64,000 nucleotides of DNA, taken from positions 1-64,000 of the forward strand of contig JAFLBE010000020.1 of assembly GCA_017303995.1 (NCBI GenBank). Direction: 5' to 3'. The DNA is from Bacteroidota bacterium (GTDB lineage Bacteria; Bacteroidota; JABWAT01). The position numbers were made by a program, and so were the translations under genes. A model generated the notes under the pieces. The model was given only the letters and a program-made list of their open reading frames with translations, was not told where the DNA came from and ran no database searches. This document shows, piece after piece, positions 35,350 through 45,029 of this stretch (position 1 is the stretch's first letter; every line of letters begins with the position of its first letter).

Positions 35350-36639
35350 TTATTTCAGGTAGATAACCTTTTTAAGTTCAGTTTTATTTCCACTGGAAAT
35401 TCTAAATAAATAGACTCCAGAGGTCATATCACCTGAAGGTGACCAGTCAAGTGTGTAGGTTCCGGGTGAATATAACCGGTTAGAAAATTCACCTGCCTTT
35501 TGCCCATTCAGGTTATAAATTTCTGCTTTTATTGTCGATGTTTCAGTTACAGTCAAACTAAACGTTGTTTGTCCGTTGAACGGATTCGGGTAAGCATCAC
35601 CCATTGAAAAAGAACCCGGATTCAGGGTTTCATTGTTTTCAACGCTGGTCGCTACTGAATCAGCAGAAGAAATAAAATAATCATCTTCAACCGCAAGTTT
35701 CCAGGCGGCAAGACTGGTTGCAGATGAATTAATTCTCCAATCGGTTTCTTTGTTGATGTTAAACCAGGTGATACATTTAATCTGGGTGTGTGCATTTTTT
35801 AAATATAAAAATGCTTCTTTAATCCATTTCGCTTTATCGCCACCCAATTCTGTGGAAGAAAACTCCCCGATCATCAGTGGTTTTCCGTAGCCTTTGAATT
35901 TTTGGTAATGCGGGTTAAAAGTTATATAATAGGATGCCCAACCACCATTTACGACAGAAGTTCCCCAGTTATATCCATCAAAACCGATCCAATCCACATA
36001 AGAATCTCCCGGGTAATAGTTTTCAGGTTTGTTCCAGGTTTCATTGGGAACATCGCCAATATTCGGGCACCAGATCCAGGTTACATTTGTAACACCTTCT
36101 GCACGGAATAAATCGACAACATGACGGTAAGCATCTATATATCGTTCAACACCATCGGCTTTTGTTGGGTCACCATAACCATCAAGCTTGCCACCGCCAT
36201 TATTTGCGCCTCCCCAGGGATACCAGTTTCCATTCATTTCATGTCCCCACCTGATAAAAAGTGGCTTTCCCCAGGCTTTTATTGACTTGGCATATTTGCG
36301 GTAAAAGGTGTCCCAATCGCCATTGATGATTTTAGTATTATTGAAATTGGGTCCGGCCGGATTTCCGCTTGCCCACGGTTCCCAGGTCATGTGAGGAATT
36401 GCGCCACCGGCGACAATCGCATTAAAAGTTGCTACCGGAAAATCACCGGGAGTACCCAAGCCATAATAGTTCATTTCAACAGCAATGGGTTTTCCCTGTA
36501 AAGTTTCAAATCCGGCCTGACCGCCAATTTCAGAAGGAGTAAAAGCGCCCAGATAACACCCCTTTTCAGGAATTGGAACAGACTGGGAAAACGCCTGAAA
36601 AGAAAAAAAGAAAAAAAGCAGAAAGTTTAAGAGTTTCAC
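35350..36639 (-). CDS. GH26 endo-beta-mannanase-like enzyme with T9SS tag
   Basis: 429 aa starting at a GTG codon, chosen because it opens the signal peptide (KLLNFLLFFFFSFQAFSQ). GH26 barrel at ~25-330: acid/base Glu134 in IRWGHEMNGNWYPWGG, aromatic DGYNWG and nucleophile Glu259 in PLMIGEFSSTE. The last ~75 residues are a sorting domain (AYPNPFNGQTTFSL, ending VIYLK). GH26 members are mostly beta-1,4-mannanases; some cut mixed-linkage beta-glucan, which would fit the GH16 in this locus. Extracellular surface enzyme. Confidence 0.88.
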   Translation of the reverse strand: MKLLNFLLFFFFSFQAFSQSVPIPEKGCYLGAFTPSEIGGQAGFETLQGKPIAVEMNYYGLGTPGDFPVATFNAIVAGGAIPHMTWEPWASGNPAGPNFNNTKIINGDWDTFYRKYAKSIKAWGKPLFIRWGHEMNGNWYPWGGANNGGGKLDGYGDPTKADGVERYIDAYRHVVDLFRAEGVTNVTWIWCPNIGDVPNETWNKPENYYPGDSYVDWIGFDGYNWGTSVVNGGWASYYITFNPHYQKFKGYGKPLMIGEFSSTELGGDKAKWIKEAFLYLKNAHTQIKCITWFNINKETDWRINSSATSLAAWKLAVEDDYFISSADSVATSVENNETLNPGSFSMGDAYPNPFNGQTTFSLTVTETSTIKAEIYNLNGQKAGEFSNRLYSPGTYTLDWSPSGDMTSGVYLFRISSGNKTELKKVIYLK

Positions 36640-36671
36640 AATGGTATCCGTTCAGTCAATTAAAAAAGTAT

Positions 36672-38558
36672 TCAGGGCGTAGCCAGATTCAGTTTTTTCC
36701 AGTCTTTAACCCATTCTGTAAATTCAGATGTATAGGGAACTGCCATTATTTTGCCACCAAATCCCATTTCCTGAAATCCAACCATATTTACGGAAGTCAG
36801 TGGCAGACTATTTAATGCGTTTTCATTCATTTCCAAACCCCATTTTTGTGCTGATTGCACAGTCAGAGTGGACAAATTTTTTAAATATTTTCTTTCATAT
36901 ATTTCGGCTTTTACTTCAGTCCAGACCTGATCAATTGGTTTTTCAGTTTTATTCTTTGGTGCATTTATTTTCTTTTTTTCGATCATTTTGAATAAACTGA
37001 CAACACTTCCCCTTTGAACCGGGCCATAGACTTCACCGGGTTCAAGCAGAACAAGTTCATTACCAACTGACGGTCTTTGTGATGCAACGAAAAAACCAGT
37101 TTCATGTTTTTGGCTTCTGAGAACCACATTTTCATTAAATTGGTCAGCAAGGGCAAGAAATGAAGATCCTGATTGATAGTCGAGTAAAATTTGCTGTCCG
37201 GTCATCATTGACTCAACCTGGATTTCGTTCAGATTCATTACAACAGAATCTGCACTTTTTAACCATTTGGTTTGGTATTCTGTTCTGATTTCTTCATCAG
37301 TAACTTCAACATTGCTAAAAACACGGCCTTTAACTTTTTCTGACAGTGTCGAGAGTTTGTGAATTTCAAGAGACTGAATGACCTCTGGCAGGAGCTGATA
37401 ACCTCTTTTGTAACCTTCAGCATTTAGTGCGGCATCACGAACCATAAGCTCAACTGTTGAATAAAACGCACTTTTTATTTTAGCCGGTTTCCCCGAAGTA
37501 ACACCAAATCCTCTGAACTGCAAATCATATAAAAAGTCTCTTAGGGTAACCGGGTACGGACCATATTTAATAAAAATCATTTTGAGTGAATCTGGTCCGA
37601 ATTCATTTTCAATGAGTTGATATTCAGAGGCAGGCAATCCGATGGGTTTATCAATTTTTGGGGTTTCTAGCTTTGAAAACAAATAGCCAATACGGGTTGT
37701 TAATTTCGACTGCAGAGACTGATAAAGTTTACCGTCAGTTTTTAAATTTTTGCCGGCAAAAAACGATTTCATAAACTCAATATAATATCGGTCAGCTTCC
37801 CGGATGTGAACCATGTCTTTCAGTTTTTTTTCAAAAACTTTAAGTGCTTCATTAGTTTTGGGTGGATAGTCACCGGTTTCTCTGCATAAAAATATAAAAA
37901 AACCATTTTCACGTTTGACTGGTTTTGAAATTTCACCTTTGGTCAGAGTGTAAATTACATTTTCGACATCTTTCTCCATCATACCATAGGTGACCTCTAA
38001 ATATTCTGGCTGCTCAGCTTTTTCAGGTCGCCGGGCCAACAGACTATCAAACGGAGTACCAGCCATTGCCAGAACACGTAATGCACTAAGACTATCAGCA
38101 GAAACAGAATGCAAAAAACTGACCCTGACAAAAGATTCTGCCCTTTTTCGGGCTTCTAGCAACATTTGAGGTGTAATTTTTACTTTACTTTCAATTTCTG
38201 CCTTAAAAAGCTGATCCCGAATCAGAATTTCTTCCATACTTTTCATTTGTCTTTTGAAAACCCATGCGGTATCGAGACCATTTTCCAACGCATGGAGTGC
38301 AAGTAATTTTTCCGAAACAAGAGTATAAAGAAGTTTTTTTCTTGAATCAGTCATGGGTCCGCTTTGTTCACGGCCAACCTGCGGACTCAATTCCCACCGG
38401 TTTATAAACTCAGTTTCAGAAATTACTATATCGCCCGCCCTTGCCAGTATTTTATCAACCTGTGAATAAACAACGGTTGAACAGATAATAAAAGCGAAGG
38501 AAAGGAAACCACTTTTTCCAAATAAAAAAGAACTCAAAAAAAATCCTTTAAACTTCAT
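36672..38558 (-). CDS. PpiC/SurA-type peptidyl-prolyl isomerase (parvulin foldase)
   Basis: 628 aa from ATG 38558, ahead of a hydrophobic export signal (FLSFAFIICSTVVYSQ). The N-terminal SurA-like helical region has ISETEFINRW and KKLLYTLVSEKLLALHAL. A parvulin domain lies around residues 145-255 (VRVSFLHSV, then GEISKPVKRENGFFIFLC), and a second, degenerate parvulin-like segment around 440-560 (NEIQVESMMTGQQIL, then VYGPVQRGSVVSLFKM). Such proteins fold barrel and surface proteins in the periplasm. Its position inside a glycosidase run suggests service to the locus's own receptors or T9SS cargo. ATG 38579 is possible. Confidence 0.8.
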   Translation of the reverse strand: MKFKGFFLSSFLFGKSGFLSFAFIICSTVVYSQVDKILARAGDIVISETEFINRWELSPQVGREQSGPMTDSRKKLLYTLVSEKLLALHALENGLDTAWVFKRQMKSMEEILIRDQLFKAEIESKVKITPQMLLEARKRAESFVRVSFLHSVSADSLSALRVLAMAGTPFDSLLARRPEKAEQPEYLEVTYGMMEKDVENVIYTLTKGEISKPVKRENGFFIFLCRETGDYPPKTNEALKVFEKKLKDMVHIREADRYYIEFMKSFFAGKNLKTDGKLYQSLQSKLTTRIGYLFSKLETPKIDKPIGLPASEYQLIENEFGPDSLKMIFIKYGPYPVTLRDFLYDLQFRGFGVTSGKPAKIKSAFYSTVELMVRDAALNAEGYKRGYQLLPEVIQSLEIHKLSTLSEKVKGRVFSNVEVTDEEIRTEYQTKWLKSADSVVMNLNEIQVESMMTGQQILLDYQSGSSFLALADQFNENVVLRSQKHETGFFVASQRPSVGNELVLLEPGEVYGPVQRGSVVSLFKMIEKKKINAPKNKTEKPIDQVWTEVKAEIYERKYLKNLSTLTVQSAQKWGLEMNENALNSLPLTSVNMVGFQEMGFGGKIMAVPYTSEFTEWVKDWKKLNLATP

Positions 38559-38599
38559 AGATATAAAACCACGACCCATTAAATTATAAAAACCACTCG

Positions 38600-40816
38600 T
38601 CAGGGCAACAAAGTGAACGAATCTGACAGTGAACCAACCATTACTGTAAATTTACCTGGCTCAACAATGCGTTTGTTTTGCAAACCAATGTAAGAAAAAT
38701 CAGCATCAGTCAGTTTAAAAGTCAGTTCCTTAGATTCACCCGGATTCAACATAACTTTCTGGTAAGATTTCAATTGTTTTACCGGACGTGAAACCTGAGC
38801 AGCATTATCGTTCAAATAGACCAGAACGGCTTCTTTACCAGCAACTTTCCCGGTGTTTTTAACGCTAACTTTTACTTCAAGGCCTTCACCGGCTTTTATT
38901 TCCTTTTTGGAAAGTCTCAAACCAGAAGTTTCATAGGTTGTGTAACTGAGTCCGTGGCCAAAAGTATAAAGCGGATTAATCACCATTCCGTCATAAACTT
39001 CAAGTGGTTTATAATCGTAGGTTGTAAAACCGTTTGTATTTCTTGGATAGCTGAACGGCAATTTTGCATCCGGATTGTAATCACCAAAAAGGATTTCGGT
39101 TAGAGCAATTGCCCCTTCCATTCCCGGGCGCATGGCAACCACAACGGCATTTGATTTTTCAGCAATGGGAGTAACCACTCTTGGGCGTCCTTCAAGAAGA
39201 ACAAGAACAACCGGTTTCCCTGTTTTCAGCATTGCATTTGCCAGATCAAGCTGGGCCTGATCAAGAGTCAGGTTTTCAATATTACCTGGTGTTTCACAAT
39301 AGGCTTTTTCACCCAGACAAAGAACAATCACATCAGTTGAAGCTGCCTGTTTAACAGCTTCGTCTATATTGACGGGATTTGTAAAAGTTGTTCCTTCAAC
39401 GTAGGTCACTTTTCCTTTTGAACCGGCTTTCAAAGCTTCAAGAACAGTCAGTTTTTCCTGCGGATACAGATTTTCCTCATCGCCCTGCCAAGTAACCGTC
39501 CATCCGCCGTTTAAAACCTGAAGCAGGTTGGCAGTCGGGCCGGTAACCAGAATATTTGCTGATTTTGAAAGGGGAAGCAAGTTATTTGAATTTTTTGCAA
39601 GCACGATCGTTTCACGGGCAGCTGCAAGGTTTTTTGCAGTTGCATCTTCATTGGCGAAGAGTTTAATCAGTTCTTTTTTCGGATATGGATCAGCAAGAAG
39701 TCCGCTTTCAATTTTAACTTTCAGAATCCGGCTGACGGCTTCGTCAATTCTGGACATGGGAACTTCGCCATTTTTTACCAGCTTAACCAGGATATCATAG
39801 AAACTAAAATTGTAAGGAACCATGCTCATATCCACGCCGGCCATCACTGCCATTTTCACAGCTTGTTCAGGAGAATCTGCAACTTTATCACGGCTGTACA
39901 ATCTGACGATATCTTCCCAGTCAGAAACAGCAATTCCCTTAAACTGAAGTTCACCACGAAGAATTTCTGTGAGTAAATGGTAGTTGGCATGACCAGGAAC
40001 GCCATCAATTTCACCTGAATTGATCATAACGGTCGGAGAACCTGCTTTTACAGCAGCTTCAAATGACGGCAGGTAAATTTCACGAAGGATTTTTTCACCC
40101 ATCCAGGCTGGTGTACGGTCTTTTCCATTCAGCGGATACCCATAACCGGTATAGTGTTTCATACAAGTCGGGGCAAATTCAGCTTTTGAATAATCATCAC
40201 CCTGGTGTCCGTTGATATAAGCCACACCGTGGGTTGTTGCCACATGAACATCTTCACCATAAGTTTCCCAGAAACGGCTCCAGAGTGGCTGACGGCCGAT
40301 ATCAAGAACCGGATAAAAATTCCAGGTCATCCCGGAAGCTTTCATTTCGCGGGCAGTAATTGCGCCGGCAACTTTACTTAGTTCAGGATTGAATGAAGCC
40401 CCAATGTTAATTGCCTGAGGAAATAAGGTTCCGCCCTGTGTATACGTCGTTCCGTGAATGGCATCAATTCCATAAATGACAGGAATCTGAAGACGTGTTT
40501 TTTTGGAAACATCCTGAACTGCTGTTATAATTTTATTCCAGGTTTCAAGCGATTGCGCCTTGTTATATGGTGTGTTCAGAATCGAACCAACCTGATATTG
40601 AACAATTGCTGTTTCCAGCTTTTTCATATCAACCGGGAAACCGTCATTTTCTGCTTCCGGTTTGGCAATGACATCGAACGTAACCTGAGTCATCTGACCC
40701 ACTTTTTCTTCGAGAGTCATTTTACCGAGAAGAGTTTTTACTTTTTCATCAGAATTTTGTGCATGAACGTTCATTGCAGTTGCCATTAATAAAAGGGTCA
40801 GCGTTAGTTTTGTCAT
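38600..40816 (-). CDS. GH3 beta-glucosidase / exo-beta-glucanase with FN3-like domain
   Basis: 738 aa. Signal peptide to VHAQ (residue 20). GH3 barrel with MKHYTGYG (His221) and nucleophile Asp299 in IAVSDWED. The second domain carries GGWTVTWQGDEEN and LGEKAYCETPG. It ends with a fibronectin-III-like domain (VSVKNTGKVAGKEAVLVYL, residues ~650-738). No sorting tag, so probably periplasmic; it would cut imported beta-glucan oligomers to glucose. It differs from the lipoprotein GH3 at 13214 in having the third domain. AAGGAACC ribosome site before the ATG. Confidence 0.92.
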   Translation of the reverse strand: MTKLTLTLLLMATAMNVHAQNSDEKVKTLLGKMTLEEKVGQMTQVTFDVIAKPEAENDGFPVDMKKLETAIVQYQVGSILNTPYNKAQSLETWNKIITAVQDVSKKTRLQIPVIYGIDAIHGTTYTQGGTLFPQAINIGASFNPELSKVAGAITAREMKASGMTWNFYPVLDIGRQPLWSRFWETYGEDVHVATTHGVAYINGHQGDDYSKAEFAPTCMKHYTGYGYPLNGKDRTPAWMGEKILREIYLPSFEAAVKAGSPTVMINSGEIDGVPGHANYHLLTEILRGELQFKGIAVSDWEDIVRLYSRDKVADSPEQAVKMAVMAGVDMSMVPYNFSFYDILVKLVKNGEVPMSRIDEAVSRILKVKIESGLLADPYPKKELIKLFANEDATAKNLAAARETIVLAKNSNNLLPLSKSANILVTGPTANLLQVLNGGWTVTWQGDEENLYPQEKLTVLEALKAGSKGKVTYVEGTTFTNPVNIDEAVKQAASTDVIVLCLGEKAYCETPGNIENLTLDQAQLDLANAMLKTGKPVVLVLLEGRPRVVTPIAEKSNAVVVAMRPGMEGAIALTEILFGDYNPDAKLPFSYPRNTNGFTTYDYKPLEVYDGMVINPLYTFGHGLSYTTYETSGLRLSKKEIKAGEGLEVKVSVKNTGKVAGKEAVLVYLNDNAAQVSRPVKQLKSYQKVMLNPGESKELTFKLTDADFSYIGLQNKRIVEPGKFTVMVGSLSDSFTLLP

Positions 40817-40837
40817 TTAAGGTTCCTTGTAATGAGT

Positions 40838-43171
40838 TTATTTTATCAAGATCATTTTACCGGTTTTTGTAAATTCCGGTGTAGAAATCCGGTAGAAATA
40901 GAGTCCGGATCCAAGTGTATTTTCAGTCGATGAAGCGTTGAAATGAGCACGATGTGTTCCCCTGCCCTGAGTCTGGTTCACCAAAGTTGAGACTTCCCTG
41001 CCTGTCAGATCAAAAACCTGCAAAACAACATGAGAAGGTGACCCTAAGGTATATTCAATTGTCGTTTCAGGGTTGAACGGATTTGGGTAAGCGGGTTTCA
41101 AATTGAAATTCAAAAGGTTTTCATCACCTTCAACAGCAGTATTCCAGGGCTGAGTAAGTGAATAGGGATAATATCTTGTCTTCAGAGTGGATGCTACCAA
41201 TTTTGGCGTTGACCGGTTCATTTGATATAACCCCATGGTCTGGAATCCGGTGTTGCCCGCACCAGATCCGTGCCTGTACCAGTCAAACACACACCACCAG
41301 GTTGCAGCCATGACCGAAGTTGTATCTGGAATCTTACCTGATTTCACTCTGCCGGCGTAAGCTTCAAGTGCTCTGAAGGTATTATCAAAAATTTCATTTT
41401 GCTTGGCCTGTTCACTATGGCTTTCTGTATCCCAACGGCCATATTCGGTATTTAATATTGGTTTTGATGGATGGGATTTCTGTGCTGAAGAGATAAACGC
41501 TTTGGTATCGGTTTCGGCTTTTTTTCCATAGAAAACACCAAAATACATCGTCCAACCTGCCACATCAACAACATCCTGACTACTGTCATCAGAACCAGGA
41601 CGGTCAGCTGCTGCTGATTGGGTTACAAGACGGCCATCGGGGTAATTTGCATCGAGGTCGTTGTGAATAGTCTGAAGAAAAATTGTTCTGTTGGTTAATT
41701 CCAAACTTTCATTTTGTCCGCTCCACAGAAAGATTGACGGCCTGTTGAAATCTCTGAAAATCATTTCCCGCCACATTTGATGGGCAATTTTCCTTCTTTC
41801 ATTCTGAATGATAAAGTTTTCAGCCCTGTCGAATTGCCAAACCGGAATTTCTTCAACAATAGCCAACCCGATTCGGTCTGCAGCCTGATATACAAACGGA
41901 TGATTTGGGTAATGTGAAGTCCTCACCATTGTTATATTCATCGATTTGATCAGTTCAAAATCAGACCAGGTAATTGAGGGTGGAACTGACCGACCATAGC
42001 TGGGATGATCTTCATGGCGTGCAACTGCCGGGAAAAAAGTAACCACTCCGTTAAGAAGCAATTTATTGCCTGAAGTGACAACCTTCCGAATACCAAACTG
42101 AGTATAAAATTCATCGGCAACATTCCCATCCTGAGTGAGTGTCACCTTCAAAATGTAAAGGGAAGGTGATTTGGGAACCCATAGTTTTGGATTGGGTATC
42201 GTAAGTGTTTTTAAATCTGCCTGAAGGGAATCGCCGGCAGAAAAAGAAACCGGAAACGTGGTTTCGCCAAGAAGTGTAACCTGTTCACCGATGAGATCAC
42301 CTGCAAAAGCTGACAACCGGTTGGCAGTTGTTACTGAAGCAGAATAGGCGGTAACTGAAGCAGTGTAAGTCCCGCTTGCATGATCTTTCGAACCGGTCAC
42401 CAGTTTCAAAGAAAATGTTCCGTCAAGCGATTGCGGAACAACATCTGCCCTTATAATTCTGACTTTCGGAACAAATTCCAACTGTACATCGTGAATAATG
42501 CCCGTATAATTGAACCAGTCAACTTTACTGTAAGGTACAATATCATTTCGGGTTCCCCAGGCCGGATTATCAACCCGAACGGCAATTTTATTTTCAGAAC
42601 CCATTATCAGAAATTGGGAAATATCAAAAGCAAAAGGCGTATACCCACCTTCATGATATCCAACATAATTCCCGTTTATCCAGATATCACCAACATAATT
42701 GACTGCAAAAAATTTCAGAATTGCACTTCGGGTCTTCAAGGAATCATCTACAAAAAAGGACCGACGATACCAAACGCCGTCTTCATAATATTCAGGAACA
42801 ATTTCATTGCCATAAAGTGTATTTTCAACACCTGGAAGAACTTTTTCTTCCCAGGATGAATCGTCATATCCAGACTGAAAACGACCATCTGATTCTGATT
42901 CAAGTGCAGTAATGGCCTCTGGAGTTCTTTTTACCAAGGTTAGCACATCACTGGCTTTTACCCTTTGCTTTTTCCAGGCTCCGTTTAAGGATATTAGCGG
43001 CCGGTTTTGGGAATCAAAAGTTGGAACAGCAATTCCGTTCTGAACCGGAACGGTAAGGCCATTTACTGTTTGGAGTGAAAAGGTAGCCTGAAGGGTAGCT
43101 TCCTGCGCAAACGTTTGAAATGCGACTAGTGCAGACCCCAGCAAAAAGATGAGTTGTGCGAATCTATTCAT
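40838..43171 (-). CDS. GH2-family glycosidase with T9SS tag
   Basis: 777 aa from ATG 43171 (signal peptide MNRFAQLIFLLGSALVAFQTFAQ); a frame back to 43243 would overlap the upstream gene. Sugar-binding domain at ~100-235 (DGVWYRRSFFVDD, VNYVGDIWINGNYVGYHEGGY-type motif), immunoglobulin-like domain ~240-365, then the barrel with acid/base Glu488 in LWSGQNES and nucleophile Glu576 in LNTEYGRW. The C-terminus is a sorting domain (AYPNPFNPETTIEY, ending KMILIK). GH2 includes beta-galactosidase, beta-mannosidase and beta-glucuronidase; which activity applies cannot be read from the motifs. It lies 14 bp after the lichenase gene. Confidence 0.85.
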   Translation of the reverse strand: MNRFAQLIFLLGSALVAFQTFAQEATLQATFSLQTVNGLTVPVQNGIAVPTFDSQNRPLISLNGAWKKQRVKASDVLTLVKRTPEAITALESESDGRFQSGYDDSSWEEKVLPGVENTLYGNEIVPEYYEDGVWYRRSFFVDDSLKTRSAILKFFAVNYVGDIWINGNYVGYHEGGYTPFAFDISQFLIMGSENKIAVRVDNPAWGTRNDIVPYSKVDWFNYTGIIHDVQLEFVPKVRIIRADVVPQSLDGTFSLKLVTGSKDHASGTYTASVTAYSASVTTANRLSAFAGDLIGEQVTLLGETTFPVSFSAGDSLQADLKTLTIPNPKLWVPKSPSLYILKVTLTQDGNVADEFYTQFGIRKVVTSGNKLLLNGVVTFFPAVARHEDHPSYGRSVPPSITWSDFELIKSMNITMVRTSHYPNHPFVYQAADRIGLAIVEEIPVWQFDRAENFIIQNERRKIAHQMWREMIFRDFNRPSIFLWSGQNESLELTNRTIFLQTIHNDLDANYPDGRLVTQSAAADRPGSDDSSQDVVDVAGWTMYFGVFYGKKAETDTKAFISSAQKSHPSKPILNTEYGRWDTESHSEQAKQNEIFDNTFRALEAYAGRVKSGKIPDTTSVMAATWWCVFDWYRHGSGAGNTGFQTMGLYQMNRSTPKLVASTLKTRYYPYSLTQPWNTAVEGDENLLNFNLKPAYPNPFNPETTIEYTLGSPSHVVLQVFDLTGREVSTLVNQTQGRGTHRAHFNASSTENTLGSGLYFYRISTPEFTKTGKMILIK

Positions 43172-43185
43172 GGCAGATCCTGTTG

Positions 43186-45015
43186 TTATTTTAAATATAC
43201 GACGGGAATAACCAGCGACTGGTCTCCTGAAGAAATCCGGCAAAAGTAAGTTCCAGAAGCTACTTGGTTGCCTGTTTGATCAGTTCCAGACCAGATAATG
43301 GTATGTTCACTTCCAGACCCAAACGTCGAAAAACCTGAAGTAATCTGTTGACCAAGTGTATCATAAATATGATAAGCGGCGGAAGTAACCCGGGGGGAAA
43401 AAAACTGAAAGGTAGTTGAGCCATTAAATGGGTTTGGATAATTTCTGATCAGTTTCATCTGCCCGGGTTGTTCAATTGCACCGGTCTCAACATCAGTTAT
43501 ATCACCCAGATAATCCACCCGTATTCCAGATAAAATCGGGTTCCCTACTTGTGATGAAAAGTGAATATCAAGAATGCCATCGGTAACTTCAGCCGGACCA
43601 AAACTGACATCATAGGCGCTCCAGTCACCGGCTTTAGCGAATACATCAATGTCCTTTTTCTGTAGTGCGGAATGTTCAACAGTAATATCCATAACCCTTT
43701 TTCCGGCAACAGAATAATACTTTTCTGCAAACATAAGAATAACTCTGTACTTACCAGGTGGAACCCTGACCTGATACATTGCCACATAGTCGCGGTCAAA
43801 CAAATAAACAGAATCGAGATCTGTTCCTTTAATTGCACCTGAGAAGGTAAAAAACCTGCCATCAGATCCGCCATAATCGGAAGTAAATGTAAAAGTTTTA
43901 TCCGGCTGATACTGTAAGGTTTTCTTTGCCGAACCTGCGTTGATATACAAGGGGAAAACTGGTTTTTTAATAACGGTCACCGTCATTTGGGACGTTGGCA
44001 TCGTGTTGGGTGATGTAAAAAGGTCAACCTGACTTACGGCATAAATTTTATAGGTTTTTAACGGATCTGGTTTGGAAACTGACAACTGAAAAACCGCAGG
44101 GTCTTTGGTAGCCGAAACTGACTTAACTGTAAGACCTGGTATTTGGTAACCAGAGGTGGAAGTCGCTTTAAAATTTCCAACAGGTTCACTAAACCGAACG
44201 GTAAGGGTTGAATCCATCAGAATAGCCCCGGTAAGGGAGGGAGGCTGAACATCCCGATAACCAGTATTGGTTGCATCAGTAAGACAAAGAATTAACTTTC
44301 CGTTTTTAAAAACAGCATTGGCTGGTATAAAGTCACAGTTATTACCAATAAAGGTATGACTGGCCATTTCCCATCGGTTTGTGTCAAATTCGGTGAGAGA
44401 ATCAGTCCATTCTGGTGTAAAATTATTTCCGTCACCAAATGTTCCAGTTCCCGGGGTATAGGCAGAGTAACTTACCCAGTCATAATAAGTTAAAGCCGGA
44501 AGGCTTTTCAGTTCGAAATTACCAACCCAATCAACATAGTCCGGATTCCACGTATTCATCATTATTTTCTGTGGATGAATAAGAGTTTTTATATGATCAC
44601 CGGTTTGTTTTCTTATAAGAATGCCATCAATAAACCAGCTTACATAGTCGGGAGTCCATTCAAAGGCGTAGGTATGATAATCCTGGGAAGGATCAAAATC
44701 GGTCCAGACATGGCTCACATGGTTCGTCTGGTTCGGGGTAATGGTGTTGACCTGAACATCATTCCGGTACCGGCCTAAAATCTCAATGTCGATTTCATTC
44801 CATTTACCAGATGCCCATGGATTTTCAGGTGTTCCGTCAAAGTAGGTAAAAAACGTTGACAGAACACCTTCATTTGGGGTAGATTTCATTCTGACTTCAA
44901 AACGGCCGTACAGATAGGCCGCTTTTGTCCGGTACTCAGCACCTTTGTAGGGTTTTGCTGCGAAAACTGAATGAACAGCGAGGAACATAAGAATCACAGC
45001 AAAAACCCTGTGCAT
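43186..45015 (-). CDS. Circularly permuted GH16 lichenase with malectin-like module and T9SS tag
   Basis: 609 aa. After a signal peptide (to FAAK) the protein enters at once into the middle of the GH16 fold (GAEYRTKAAYLYGRFEVRM, 25-43). Catalytic EIDIE is at 74-78 (Glu74, Asp76, Glu78). The segment that begins ordinary lichenases (DTNRW, then NGKLILCLTDA) follows at ~200-250, after YYDWVSY. That order is the natural circular permutation known from the Fibrobacter succinogenes 1,3-1,4-beta-glucanase. Then come a beta-sandwich (~255-345), a malectin-like carbohydrate-binding domain (~350-500: YINAGSAKKTLQY, YRVILMFAEKYYS) and a sorting domain (NYPNPFNGSTTFQF). It probably cuts mixed-linkage beta-glucan outside the cell. 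Confidence 0.9.
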   Translation of the reverse strand: MHRVFAVILMFLAVHSVFAAKPYKGAEYRTKAAYLYGRFEVRMKSTPNEGVLSTFFTYFDGTPENPWASGKWNEIDIEILGRYRNDVQVNTITPNQTNHVSHVWTDFDPSQDYHTYAFEWTPDYVSWFIDGILIRKQTGDHIKTLIHPQKIMMNTWNPDYVDWVGNFELKSLPALTYYDWVSYSAYTPGTGTFGDGNNFTPEWTDSLTEFDTNRWEMASHTFIGNNCDFIPANAVFKNGKLILCLTDATNTGYRDVQPPSLTGAILMDSTLTVRFSEPVGNFKATSTSGYQIPGLTVKSVSATKDPAVFQLSVSKPDPLKTYKIYAVSQVDLFTSPNTMPTSQMTVTVIKKPVFPLYINAGSAKKTLQYQPDKTFTFTSDYGGSDGRFFTFSGAIKGTDLDSVYLFDRDYVAMYQVRVPPGKYRVILMFAEKYYSVAGKRVMDITVEHSALQKKDIDVFAKAGDWSAYDVSFGPAEVTDGILDIHFSSQVGNPILSGIRVDYLGDITDVETGAIEQPGQMKLIRNYPNPFNGSTTFQFFSPRVTSAAYHIYDTLGQQITSGFSTFGSGSEHTIIWSGTDQTGNQVASGTYFCRISSGDQSLVIPVVYLK

Positions 45016-45029
45016 AACATACCTTCTGA

